The position numbers and the translations under genes are program-made. A model generated the notes under the pieces. The model searched no databases. It was given only the letters and a program-made list of their open reading frames with translations, and was not told the origin of the DNA. Below, one piece after another: positions 8,701-15,405 of a stretch of DNA of 37,879 nt (position 1 is the stretch's first letter; every line of letters begins with the position of its first letter). Source of the stretch: a virus; IMG/VR virus record IMGVR_UViG_3300027906_000057, positions 1 to 37,879 of that record; one strand, written 5' to 3'.

Positions 8701-9082
8701 ATTTAAAGCAAGAGCATTTCAATTTAAGGCAAACCTTATAACGACAAACACGAACCAAAATGTCAATGTTCAGCAGTTAGGTTATACAGCAATATTGCCT
8801 TCTAGGACAGAGCAAAGTACAACAACAATTGCTTCAGGAACAACTGCTGGAGGTAAAACTATTACGTTTGCGAAACCATTCTTTGTTGGGACGGCAAGTT
8901 TAGGAGGTGCTAATTCTTATTTGCCTTCCATTGGTATTACTGCACAAAACATGGCCTCTGGTGATTTCTTTACCATTACAAGTGTTTCTGGTACAGGTTT
9001 TACCGTTAAATTCTTAAATGGTTCAACAGTTCTTGATAGAAATTTCACTTATCAGGCTGTAGGATTCGGTAAAGGGGTATAG
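5765..9082 (+). CDS. Central tail tip / host specificity protein J
   Basis: A 1105-residue J-like protein forming the tail tip trimer. The N-terminal 450 residues carry family hallmarks: SPPKPTRAPDTLNSRAF, ISEGEIEGW, YNYQDV, a later run near AQWCSCPAMELLDLITTIRYGLG, and MRCMWFWSGGKITLAID. A fibronectin type III-like unit lies around residues 660-745 (PPTSISFEEK to FNALLE), and a second beta-rich unit follows. The last 85 residues (about 1020-1105) form a compact domain ending FTYQAVGFGKGV that looks like small C-terminal domains common on phage fibres. The C-terminal third is the likely host-contact region. Confidence 0.93.
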   Translation: MTKVIRGSGGGRPSSPPKPTRAPDTLNSRAFVTILDLISEGEIEGWATASKEGRTKGTSAYNTAALKDIYLDNTPILQPGADSTNPQSTDYNYQDVTFIPRFGTDNQTYIPGIEQSSSPISGFPKPCTVANGGVTQQITATTVDAIRVTINFPQLQEAKDNGDLLGASVQLKIQVQYNSGGFSDVISDTITGRTSDSYSKDYRVTIDGDFPVDIKVIRLTADSTSASLANAFNVLAMQELVDDHQAYPNSAYAALTLDSKILSNIPDRKHRTRGEEIRIPGAGANGSGTPTVDIATGRIIYPDGYIFNGTMAAAQWCSCPAMELLDLITTIRYGLGDHINDSNVDLFSFVDASKFANTLVDDGFGGQEARFSCNVNLASAEESHNVINKFCGSMRCMWFWSGGKITLAIDKPTDASFLFSLANVTEEGFSYSGSSLKTRHSVVAVSYYNMDSREIDYEVVENSVAKAKLGVVKKDVRAFGCTSRGQAQRLGKAILFAEQNESEVVTFTTSVDAGVTIRTGAVIDINDPVRSGARRSGRINAATTTAITVDDTQDLSTFGGANQKCSVQMPNNSVETKNVLSVTNGVINLDSALSEVPNVNAIWFLFSDTIEAQKFRVITVEEANGINYKITALSYKPNKYANIEEGLALPARNVSILNQPASPPTSISFEEKTVVRNGVAISRLFATWVPVNGVNQYLVQYRFANGNYESQVVFRPDIQIDNSESGTYEFKIFSFNALLETSSTSLDATFNAEGKTDLPADVANLTAEPVGDHLMRLRWDKSTDADVLHGGRVYVRHSNKTDGSGTFAGSVDLVQALAGNTSEATVPALEGEYILKFQDDGGRFSSGETSIIIDLPDVGQELAVLTKREDLLGTPFSGSKTNVTFTGGALQLTDPAANQTGTYEFADTLDLGGVFTLTLKRHIQSLGVLVGNNIDSWADIDSVSNFDGDPANDTDCQVYVKTSTDASSYGSFNVFANGEFKARAFQFKANLITTNTNQNVNVQQLGYTAILPSRTEQSTTTIASGTTAGGKTITFAKPFFVGTASLGGANSYLPSIGITAQNMASGDFFTITSVSGTGFTVKFLNGSTVLDRNFTYQAVGFGKGV

Positions 9083-9106
9083 AATGAATAAAAACGTAAA
9101 AGCCTA

Positions 9107-10180
9107 GTGTCACAGGTCAATGATTATACAGCCGAAAATGCCGCAGGTAATGTTGTTCGTGCTGACATTAACAATATTTTTGATGCGATAAAGTCAAATA
9201 ATAGCGGTGGCTCAGAGCCTAGTAACCCAGGAAAGTTTTTTCCTTGGGGGAGAACGAGTGATGGCACATTACTTATGCACGATGGTTTAATTTTTAGACC
9301 AATAGGAAAGGTAGGAGAAGATAATTTAGGTTTATTGCTTAGATCAGGCGGCACGATGACTGGTCCTGTTTTAGGTGATGACGCATCAGGAGCCAGTACA
9401 CCTGCCTATGCGTTTGATGGAGATCCAGATACAGGACTATTTAGAAAATCAGCAAATACGATTGGTCTATCAACTGCTGGAACAGAAAGAGCAATTATTG
9501 ATAGTAACGGTGTAACGATCCAAGCTCAGGGAGATATAAGACTTGCAGATTCGGATAGCAGTCATTATGTAGCGTTGCAAGCTGCCTCTACTGTTAGTTC
9601 AAATCTTATTTTTACGCTGCCATCTGCTTATGGTTCAAATGGGCAACTACTTCAGACAAATGGTTCGGGTGTTCTCTCATTCTCAACTGTTCAGGGTGTT
9701 CCATCTGGTGCTGTTTTTTGTATAGCAGTTGCAACCACTCCGTCTGATTATTTGGAATGTAATGGAGCCTCTGTTAGTCGATCTACTTACGCTGCTTTAT
9801 TTGCTGTTATTGGTACAGCTTATGGATCAGCAAGTGGTACAACATTTAACCTGCCAGATTTAAGGGGTGAATTTATAAGAGGTTTTGATAATGGTAGAGG
9901 TGTTGATTCTGGTCGATCTGTAGCAAGTTCTCAGTCAGGTCAAAACGAATCTCATACTCACGCTGCAACGGTTACTGATCCTGGTCACGACCATTATATG
10001 TATGCTGCGAAAGCAATTGGTGGTCATACAGGTAATGGTAGCGGACCAGATGAAAGATCAACCTCTCAAGATTTAGTAACTGGAGATAAAGTGACAGGGG
10101 TAACTGTTTCAAACGCTGCTACTGGAGGGAATGAAACAAGACCTCGTAACATAGCAATGGTGTACGTCATCAAAACATAA
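9107..10180 (+). CDS. Tail fibre with collar domain
   Basis: A 357-residue fibre protein. The start is GTG at 9107; no ATG in frame is closer to the preceding gene. Residues about 95-175 carry the fibre module GDPDTGLFRKSANTIGLSTAGTE followed by TLPSAYGSNGQLLQTNGSG. Residues about 197-260 are a phage collar domain: GAVFCIAVATTPSDYLECNGASVSRSTYAALFAVIGTAYG, then FNLPDLRGEFIRG. The C-terminal part contains several histidines (HTHAA, GHDHY) and ends RPRNIAMVYVIKT, the standard collar-fibre ending. It probably contributes to receptor binding. The next gene starts one base after its stop. Confidence 0.9.
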   Translation: MSQVNDYTAENAAGNVVRADINNIFDAIKSNNSGGSEPSNPGKFFPWGRTSDGTLLMHDGLIFRPIGKVGEDNLGLLLRSGGTMTGPVLGDDASGASTPAYAFDGDPDTGLFRKSANTIGLSTAGTERAIIDSNGVTIQAQGDIRLADSDSSHYVALQAASTVSSNLIFTLPSAYGSNGQLLQTNGSGVLSFSTVQGVPSGAVFCIAVATTPSDYLECNGASVSRSTYAALFAVIGTAYGSASGTTFNLPDLRGEFIRGFDNGRGVDSGRSVASSQSGQNESHTHAATVTDPGHDHYMYAAKAIGGHTGNGSGPDERSTSQDLVTGDKVTGVTVSNAATGGNETRPRNIAMVYVIKT

Positions 10181-11356
10181 ATGGCAAATCGTAAAATCTC
10201 GGAACTTACAGCCTTAACGGCTCCAGCAGCGGGTGATACCTTTGCAATTCTTGATGTAGGTGCTAGTGGCGTAGAAGTTAATAAAAAGATTACTTATGCG
10301 AATGTTTTAGGTAAAGTAAGCAACAAAAATTTGATAATTAATGGATCAGTAATAATAAGCCAACGGTATGGTACAAGTAATAAAACTATTGGCTCTAGCT
10401 CAACTTATGGCCCAGATCGAATAGCAGCAATAACACAAACAGGTAGCAGTCATACACTAGCTCAAACAGCAGATGGCCCATCTGGTTTTAAGTATTCTGC
10501 AAAAGTAACTATTGGTACTGGAGGTTCGCCATCAGCAGCTAATAAAAATTATCTTTATCAAACTATAGAAGGTAACAATGTAGCTCATCTTGGTTCTGGG
10601 ACATCTAGTGCAGAAACAGTAACATTATCTTTTTGGGTAAAATCTAGTTTAACTGGTAATTTTGGAGCAGCAATAGTAAGCGGTGCTGCAGACCATTCTT
10701 ACACCTTCCCTTATACAATTAGCTCTGCAAATACATGGGAAAAGAAAACAAAAACAATAGCACTTCCTACAAGTGGAGGAACTTGGGCGACCGATAATAG
10801 TGGTGGTTTAATGGTTATGTTTGATTTAGGTTCAGGAAGCGACTTTGAAGGTACTGCAAATCAATGGAATAGTGCTTTTGATGTTCGTGCTAGTAGTGAT
10901 GTCAAATTGATGGCAACTAATTCAGCTACTTGGTATGTAACAGGAATTCAATTAGAAGTAGGAGATTTTCCCAGTTCGTTTGAATTTATATCGTATGGCT
11001 CTGAATTACTAAGGTGTCAAAGATATTATGAACATTCTTACAACTTAGGTATATCAGTAGGGTCGAACACCAATGTAGGTGGTTATCATCAAAATATAAA
11101 TAGTGACAATAATGGGCATATTGTTTTTAGTGTTGAATATAAAGTAACTAAAAGAGACACACCTACTCAAATATTTTATACATATGGTGGTACGGCTGGA
11201 TCTTGGAATTTCAATGGAGAATCCGTTACGGCTGGAGTACAGACAGTTAATTCTAATAGAAGCAGTCAAAACAACTTAGGTGGTTATCTATCTACTGGTG
11301 CTAATTGGGATCCGTCTCTTGTATACGGACATTGGACCTCTTCTGCGGAGCTTTAA
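10181..11356 (+). CDS. Receptor-binding tail protein with jelly-roll module
   Basis: A 391-residue protein. It opens MANRKISELTALTAPAAGDTFAILD, a short N-terminal module common in cyanophage and marine phage fibres, then KNLIINGSVIISQRYGTS starts a carbohydrate-binding-like jelly-roll of about 170 residues ending WYVTGIQLEVGDFPSSFEF. The signature ISYGSELLRCQRYYE follows, and the remaining 110 residues form a variable C-terminal domain probably facing the receptor. The last three codons (GCG/GAG GAG CTT then TAA) are part of a tandem repeat that continues into the next gene. Confidence 0.82.
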   Translation: MANRKISELTALTAPAAGDTFAILDVGASGVEVNKKITYANVLGKVSNKNLIINGSVIISQRYGTSNKTIGSSSTYGPDRIAAITQTGSSHTLAQTADGPSGFKYSAKVTIGTGGSPSAANKNYLYQTIEGNNVAHLGSGTSSAETVTLSFWVKSSLTGNFGAAIVSGAADHSYTFPYTISSANTWEKKTKTIALPTSGGTWATDNSGGLMVMFDLGSGSDFEGTANQWNSAFDVRASSDVKLMATNSATWYVTGIQLEVGDFPSSFEFISYGSELLRCQRYYEHSYNLGISVGSNTNVGGYHQNINSDNNGHIVFSVEYKVTKRDTPTQIFYTYGGTAGSWNFNGESVTAGVQTVNSNRSSQNNLGGYLSTGANWDPSLVYGHWTSSAEL

Positions 11357-11461
11357 ATTATGACTTATACTTATAAACATCTAGCGGAGCTTTAAGTTAT
11401 GACTTATACTTATAAATATCTAGAGGAGCTTTAAGTTATGACTTATACTTATAAACATCTA
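11345..11461 (+). repeat. Three tandem 39-bp units spanning stop, RBS and start
   Basis: Units start at 11345, 11384 and 11423 and differ at only a few bases. Each holds GAG CTT TAA (stop), a GGAG Shine-Dalgarno element and ATG ACT TAT ACT TAT AAA. The first two units therefore encode closed 11-residue peptides (MTYTYKHLAEL and a near copy), and the third opens the real gene at 11438. Confidence 0.92.
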
Positions 11462-11611
11462 AGAGATATACAAGGTAACACTGGTCAATACATTCTTAGA
11501 AAAGAAGACAAGGTACAAATCCCTTGTGCGCCAGGAAACAGAGATTACCAACAATATCTTTTGTGGGTAGAAGCAGGGGGTGTCACAGAGGAAGCAGACC
11601 CATTAGATTAA
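11438..11611 (+). CDS. Small conserved-looking protein after fibre (57 aa)
   Basis: Reads MTYTYKHLRDIQGNTGQYIL, continues through PCAPGNRDYQQYLLWVEAGG and ends EADPLD. The pattern (short polar N-terminus, then a GNRDYQQYLLWVEAGG segment) looks like the tiny proteins that follow fibre genes in marine phages, some of which act as fibre chaperones or fibre tails; the role is inference. GGAG lies nine bases before ATG. Two near-identical copies of its start region precede it, each ending in a stop codon, so translation may pass through three initiation sites in series. Confidence 0.65.
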   Translation: MTYTYKHLRDIQGNTGQYILRKEDKVQIPCAPGNRDYQQYLLWVEAGGVTEEADPLD

Positions 11612-11657
11612 CACAAGTCAACTCAGGTGGAATTGCTGACTGTTTTCTTGCTTAAAT

Positions 11658-11888
11658 ATGTCTGACATCATAGAATCTCTTGTTGAAGATTATCAACAAA
11701 AACTAGAATCTGAAAAGCAAAAACTTCAAAAACTTGAAGAAGCTAAAAGCTTGTCTATACGAAACATTGATCGTATAGAAGGTGCTTTGGTTGGTGTAAA
11801 AGATGCACAAGCTAAATTACTTTCGTCTGCTGCTGCTGAATGTGAAGTGAACCCAGAAAATACAGAGGCATTAGAGGAAGAATCCTAA
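11658..11888 (+). CDS. Small coiled-coil protein (76 aa)
   Basis: Begins MSDIIESLVEDYQQKLESEK and is nearly all helix, with heptad-like spacing of Leu and Ile over residues 4-58 and an acidic tail (NPENTEALEEES). No family is recognised. There is no membrane segment, so it is not a holin. It lies between the small post-fibre gene and a hydrophobic small gene, a place where some phages keep fibre chaperones or lysis-related genes. It is called from its intact frame, its clear amino acid bias and its plus-strand context. Confidence 0.55.
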   Translation: MSDIIESLVEDYQQKLESEKQKLQKLEEAKSLSIRNIDRIEGALVGVKDAQAKLLSSAAAECEVNPENTEALEEES

Positions 11889-11947
11889 TAACAACTATTT
11901 GCGTTATTCTGACAAATCAGCTATTTTAAAGAAAATCATAGACAATC

Positions 11948-12118
11948 ATGTTAAACATACTTACGTCAATACTATTTAGATTTGTTACCAGTAGAGAATT
12001 GTTTAATTTTGTACTTAGAATTTTAGGAGAATTGGCAAAAAAGACTGATACACCGATAGATGATGATTGTGTAGACTTTGTTAAACAATACGGTAACAAA
12101 TATTTTGGCTCAAGATAA
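11948..12118 (+). CDS. Small hypothetical protein (56 aa)
   Basis: Reads MLNILTSILFRFVTSRELFN, then FVLRILGELAKKTDTPIDDDC and ends YGNKYFGSR. The first half is amphipathic to hydrophobic and the second half is charged. It could be membrane-associated, but the hydrophobic stretch is interrupted by Arg and Glu, so a true transmembrane helix is doubtful. A possible TTG start of the following shifted frame lies inside its last codons (12105). No family is recognised. Confidence 0.5.
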   Translation: MLNILTSILFRFVTSRELFNFVLRILGELAKKTDTPIDDDCVDFVKQYGNKYFGSR

Positions 12119-12346
12119 ATTTCTTTACATTGAAATAAAAGAACCATCTATAGAGACAAAGTTTTTTATAGAAATGCTTACTAGAGAAATTAAAAAAAAA
12201 GTGATGACATTGAGGGTGTTAAACAATTATATACAGATTTAATAAAAGATAAAATAAGACAAGACAATTTTCTCGCAAGTTTATTAGTAAAAGGCGCAGA
12301 ATTGGAAATCAACGCTAAAAAGAAAGCGGCCTTTTTGGGGCCGCTT
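12105..12346 (+). pseudogene. ORF split at a nine-A run (frameshift or broken)
   Basis: From TTG 12105 (or ATG 12174) the frame reads MAQDKFLYIEIKEPSIETKF, then MLTREIKKK at a run of nine A (12192-12200). In the zero frame it then continues VMTLRVLNNYIQI and stops at 12242. In the -1 frame it continues SDDIEGVKQLYTDLIKDKIR, then QDNFLASLLVKGAELEINAKKK, a much more protein-like helical sequence. The codons ATT AAA AAA AAA GTG contain A-AAA-AAA, the same slippery heptamer as in the G/GT gene. It may be a second programmed -1 site, or simply a one-base indel. The shifted frame stays open into the converging gene, so its true end is unclear. Confidence 0.35.
12324..12346 (-). terminator. Intrinsic terminator of the minus-strand accessory block
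   Basis: Perfect eight-base stem AAGCGGCC / GGCCGCTT around a seven-base loop, followed on the minus strand by TTCTTTTT. It lies just after the stop of the minus-strand gene at 12361 and between converging transcription units. It may also act on the plus strand, where the U-tract is weaker. Confidence 0.7.
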
Positions 12347-12360
12347 GGTTTAAAATTAAT

Positions 12361-12714
12361 CTACCATTTCTTTATACTTTTTATAATCATAACTTCTTTT
12401 GCCCTGTCACTATCGTTATGGTCTTCTAAGCTAAAAAGTTTATATTTTATTTCTATTTGATCACCTTCGCTTATAGACTCTAAAAATTCTCTTCTTTCTT
12501 CGTCATTGTCGCATTGCTTTCTAAACATTCTACATTCAGAGTTCTCTTTGCGATTATTAGGAGAATCAGGAGAAACCCCAGGAGCAAGTTCCTCCAATGA
12601 TTTTAGTTTTACACAAACACAGTATGGATAACGTTCGTCAGTATCATCGGGAAACATAAAAAAAACAGTACCACTAAGGACACCGTGGTTTATAGGTTTC
12701 ATTGGTGTAGGCAT
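12361..12714 (-). CDS. Hypothetical acidic protein (117 aa)
   Basis: Starting at ATG 12714 it reads MPTPMKPINHGVLSGTVFFM and ends KEVMIIKSIKKW; a TTG six codons upstream is a weaker start. The pattern of beta strands (GVLSGTVFFMFP, YCVCVKLKSL, GDQIEIKYKLFSL, EVMIIKSI) with a central helix could fit an OB-like or small beta-barrel fold, but no family is recognised. Two cysteines (SECRMFRKQCD) lie in the central loop. It is the last gene before the terminator at 12324-12346 and belongs to the leftward accessory block. Confidence 0.6.
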   Translation of the reverse strand: MPTPMKPINHGVLSGTVFFMFPDDTDERYPYCVCVKLKSLEELAPGVSPDSPNNRKENSECRMFRKQCDNDEERREFLESISEGDQIEIKYKLFSLEDHNDSDRAKEVMIIKSIKKW

Positions 12715-12739
12715 TAATTTAAAGTGAAACAATCATATA

Positions 12740-12895
12740 CTATTTTACAATATCAATCGGATCTATAGTTGTATCCATCTCCATACCTTTCATACCTCCA
12801 AGGTTACAACAAATGGGGGCAAATACAGCGATTCCTATAATTGACCCCATAAAAAAGGCCACGATTTTTGAATCGGAAAGGTCTTTTTTAACCAT
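12740..12895 (-). CDS. Small membrane protein (51 aa)
   Basis: Reads MVKKDLSDSK, then a hydrophobic helix IVAFFMGSIIGIAVFAPICC at residues 11-30, then a polar tail with GGMKGMEMDTTIDPIDIVK. One transmembrane segment with a basic N-terminus suggests an inner membrane protein with the N-terminus in the cytoplasm. A role as small holin, spanin-like or superinfection factor is possible but unproven. The start is chosen because the upstream DNA is extremely A+T-rich with a TATAAT-like hexamer and a 14-base palindrome (12919-12932). Confidence 0.55.
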   Translation of the reverse strand: MVKKDLSDSKIVAFFMGSIIGIAVFAPICCNLGGMKGMEMDTTIDPIDIVK

Positions 12896-12918
12896 GATCA
12901 TTGATTTTTTTTTATTTT

Positions 12919-12932
12919 ATTATAGCTATAAT
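12919..12932. promoter_or_regulatory. 14-base palindrome with TATAAT before small membrane gene
   Basis: ATTATAGCTATAAT is a perfect palindrome 24 bases upstream of the ATG at 12895. On the minus strand it contains TATAAT. No good -35 hexamer is seen, so this may be an extended -10 promoter or an operator for a dimeric protein. Confidence 0.35.
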
Positions 12933-12945
12933 CTTAAATTTGCGT

Positions 12946-13854
12946 CTAGAAGTCCTCCAGTGCTGCGTTCTTTTTTGCCCATATTCTTTTTCGTCTAGCG
13001 GCTGCCGCCACATCATAGCCACCATTGAGGATGGCTTGTTTAGTTTTTTCTGGGTAGTACATATATCTATGGTAGTAGTGATCTCCTTTAATAAAGTGTA
13101 TACCTTCTTTTAAGATACCTTTTTTTCTAAACTTTACTATAGTCTTCTGGTGCATCTGTATTTCTTTTGCTGTTGTCATACTATTAAACAAACCTTTTTG
13201 TGCATAATCTTCTTTAGTTTTTTGATTTAAGTACTTAGAATAATCTTTAGCTATGTAATCAAAAGGTTTTATATCACCATAAAATTCTTTCATTATTAGA
13301 TCATTACGCTGTGAACGATAAGAAAGTTTCCCTTTCCAGTTACCAGACTGTATTTCTAAAAGTAATTTATATCTTTTCTGTATATTAGGATGAGTTATTT
13401 TATATTTAGCGTAATATTCTGATCCTTTTATTGGGTATCCGACAAGTCTTGTTGTTATATATCCTTCTAAAGCAATTTTTAAATATTTAATTTTTAGTTC
13501 GATCCATTTATCAATGTCAGTTTTCTTCCAAAAATATCCATTAATTCCTTTATGTCTTTTTTCAATTCTAGAAACTATAGGGATCTGATCTTCTTTGATA
13601 AGTATTGATATATATTTAAGATGATAACCAGTAAGTTCAACAATATCTTGAGCAGAATATTCATCTGCTTTGCAATGTTTTTTTGAATCGAATTTATATT
13701 TTTGTGTAATTCCAATTTCATTTTTAAGAATTAGTCTTATCCACTCTCTAGTACAACCAAATTCGTTAGCTATGGATTGCAATGTGTGACCATCTTTTCT
13801 CATCTGTAAGACAGTTTGATTTCTTGTCTGTTTGTACTCAATAGAACGGGGCAT
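12946..13854 (-). CDS. HTH DNA-binding protein (302 aa)
   Basis: The N-terminus (residues 8-45) contains a helix-turn-helix like sigma-70 region 4: LQMRKDGHTLQSIANEFGCT followed by REWIRLIL. A second possible winged or excisionase-like helix pair follows around residues 65-115 (SAQDIVELTGYHLKYISILI, then WKKTDIDKWIELK). The rest is basic, with many Tyr and Lys, and may hold another HTH near residues 225-250 (TTAKEIQMHQKTIVKFRKKG). This looks like a DNA-binding regulator or homing-type DNA-binding protein. No catalytic motif is seen. The start is preceded by AACCCCATTTAAAGCT, a variant of the leader shared with the Panacea genes. Confidence 0.65.
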   Translation of the reverse strand: MPRSIEYKQTRNQTVLQMRKDGHTLQSIANEFGCTREWIRLILKNEIGITQKYKFDSKKHCKADEYSAQDIVELTGYHLKYISILIKEDQIPIVSRIEKRHKGINGYFWKKTDIDKWIELKIKYLKIALEGYITTRLVGYPIKGSEYYAKYKITHPNIQKRYKLLLEIQSGNWKGKLSYRSQRNDLIMKEFYGDIKPFDYIAKDYSKYLNQKTKEDYAQKGLFNSMTTAKEIQMHQKTIVKFRKKGILKEGIHFIKGDHYYHRYMYYPEKTKQAILNGGYDVAAAARRKRIWAKKNAALEDF

Positions 13855-13890
13855 AGCTTTAAATGGGGTTATAGTTAGTAGAATAATCCT

Positions 13891-14373
13891 TTATAAGAGT
13901 TTGAGGAATTTTATCCAGCCAGCCATTTCAGGGACTTTTTCTAACAATTGATAAGCTTCTTTATCTTTACATTCTTCCCAAACCTTGTCTATAGTTTTCT
14001 TAGCTTTATAATCTAAATCTGCTTTTATTTTTTTTTGGTACAAAATTATACATTCATCTTCTACTTCTTTGTCCATTAGTTTGGAAGCTCTGTTCTTATT
14101 TTGGATTATTACCTTTGCATCTTCATCACTAATTTTCCTAGTAACCTCATTTTTACCCTGATAAGACGCAAATCCTACTAAATCCCAATAAACCCAACCA
14201 TAATTCCATTTTCTAGAAAAATCACTAATTAATTTTTCATCAAAAGAATCCCAATGCTGACCATTAGCAAAACAACAAAGTTTTTGTAATTTAAATTGAG
14301 TAATTGGAATTTGACCATTTAGTGATTTTTCAATAAATGCGTTTGCTATTCTTAGTGACCAGTATCCGTTCAT
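13891..14373 (-). CDS. Panacea-domain protein copy 3 (diverged)
   Basis: A 160-residue protein with the Panacea (DUF4065/SocA-like) fold signature: MNGYWSLRIANAFIEKSLNG, then TQFKLQKLCCFANGQHWDSF around residues 24-44, then the place of the usual KYGPV reads NYGWV. Panacea domains are antitoxin domains that neutralise many toxin types, and SocA also acts as a ClpXP adaptor. The W in place of P and an altered preceding helix suggest a changed partner surface. It follows a partner-family gene (14418-14855), shares the AACCCCCTTTAAAACC leader, and is about 45-55% like the copy at 14860 by eye. Role as antitoxin is inference from the family. Confidence 0.8.
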   Translation of the reverse strand: MNGYWSLRIANAFIEKSLNGQIPITQFKLQKLCCFANGQHWDSFDEKLISDFSRKWNYGWVYWDLVGFASYQGKNEVTRKISDEDAKVIIQNKNRASKLMDKEVEDECIILYQKKIKADLDYKAKKTIDKVWEECKDKEAYQLLEKVPEMAGWIKFLKLL

Positions 14374-14417
14374 GGTTTTAAAGGGGGTTAGGTGTTTTTG
14401 TTGTTGGCTTGATATAT

Positions 14418-14855
14418 TTAGAGGATTCCTCCAAGTGTATAAACTTGATTCAATTTTCTATCTAAATAATGAGGGATTATTACTTTTAAAGAACCATATA
14501 AAAGATCTAAATTACTTTTACTTGGATAATAAATATGTATTTTTTTCGATGCTTTATGAGATATTGATAAACAAGAAACAGTCAAGATAGGTTTATAATG
14601 AGTCTTATAAAAAACCGTAGAAAATAGTTCTCTCTCTTTCATGGTGTCAAGATTACAAGTCTCTCCATTTACAAAGCATAAACAACCTCTAAGGCCACTT
14701 AATCTTTTTTTAAAATAAAAAGCATTGTTTTTGGGGGCCTCCAATGGAAAGAGATCAATTTGATTTATTTCATAAGCATGAACAACCTTATTCTCCTTTA
14801 GATATTTCTTATACAGTTCTTGGAATTCCTGCACATAGTTTGTTTGAGTAGTCAT
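14418..14855 (-). CDS. Partner-family protein copy 3 (145 aa, diverged)
   Basis: Aligns with the proteins at 16065-16586 and 16640-17167: N-terminal YVQEFQELYKKYLKENKVVHAY, then a central CLCFVNGETCNLDTMKERELFSTVFYKTHYKPILTVSC, then IHIYYPSKSNLDLLYGSLKVIIPHY. The long middle insert of the other copies is missing. No known family is recognised. It pairs with the Panacea gene at 13891 and has the same AACCCCCTTTAAAACC leader. In toxin-antitoxin logic this family would be the candidate toxin or cognate partner, but no catalytic motif is visible, so that remains inference. Confidence 0.65.
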   Translation of the reverse strand: MTTQTNYVQEFQELYKKYLKENKVVHAYEINQIDLFPLEAPKNNAFYFKKRLSGLRGCLCFVNGETCNLDTMKERELFSTVFYKTHYKPILTVSCLSISHKASKKIHIYYPSKSNLDLLYGSLKVIIPHYLDRKLNQVYTLGGIL

Positions 14856-14859
14856 GGTT

Positions 14860-15405
14860 TTAAAGGGGGTTAGAGTTAGTAAAAGCGTCTTTTATAAGGG
14901 TTTGAGGGATTTTATTAAATCTATCCTTTTCGTAGACTAAATCCCAAGGACCATCTTTTTTATTAGTTAATTTCGTCAATTCATATGCTGTGGTGCCTTT
15001 ATGTTTCTCCCAAACCTTATCAATAGTCTTAATAGCTTTATAATCTAAATTTTCATTTAATTCCTCAATCAATATATTTATTACTCCATCTTCTATTTCT
15101 TCGTCCATTTCTTTGTAAACTCTGTTTTCGTTTTGAATAATTATCTTTACTTCTTCATTACTAATTTTTCTAGTAAACTCCTTGCTAGCCTGATAAGGCA
15201 TAAAATCTCTTAACCCCCGATAAACAGGGCCATATTTCCATGCTTCGACATAATCTTCAATTAATTGTTCATCAAAAGATTTCCAGTGCTCACCATTAGC
15301 AAAATAACAAAGTTTTTGTAATTTTAATTGAGTAATTGGCTTTTTATCCTTTAGTGATTTTTCAATAAATTCGTTTGCGATTCTTAGTGACCAGTAGTTG
15401 TTCAT
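14860..15405 (-). CDS. Panacea-domain protein copy 2 (best conserved)
   Basis: A 181-residue protein with the clearest Panacea (DUF4065) signature: KLQKLCYFANGEHWKSF at about residues 28-44 and EAWKYGPVYRGL at about 54-65. The rest is charged and helical (VKIIIQNENRVYKEMDEEIE, then YKAIKTIDKVWEKHK) and ends with a tail DGPWDLVYEKDRFNKIPQTL that is also present in the fused copy. Family knowledge: Panacea proteins are hyperpromiscuous antitoxins found on phages and prophages. The start has the AACCCCCC leader. Its ATG overlaps the stop of the upstream fusion gene. Confidence 0.85.
   Translation of the reverse strand: MNNYWSLRIANEFIEKSLKDKKPITQLKLQKLCYFANGEHWKSFDEQLIEDYVEAWKYGPVYRGLRDFMPYQASKEFTRKISNEEVKIIIQNENRVYKEMDEEIEDGVINILIEELNENLDYKAIKTIDKVWEKHKGTTAYELTKLTNKKDGPWDLVYEKDRFNKIPQTLIKDAFTNSNPL

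Noticed and set aside
11345-11461. CRISPR-like direct repeats
   Set aside because: Units abut without spacers and carry stop, RBS and start; this is a tandem duplication, not a CRISPR array.
12851-12890. Terminator-like inverted repeat with A and T tracts
   Set aside because: It lies inside the coding region of the 51-residue membrane protein, near its start, where a terminator would make no sense.
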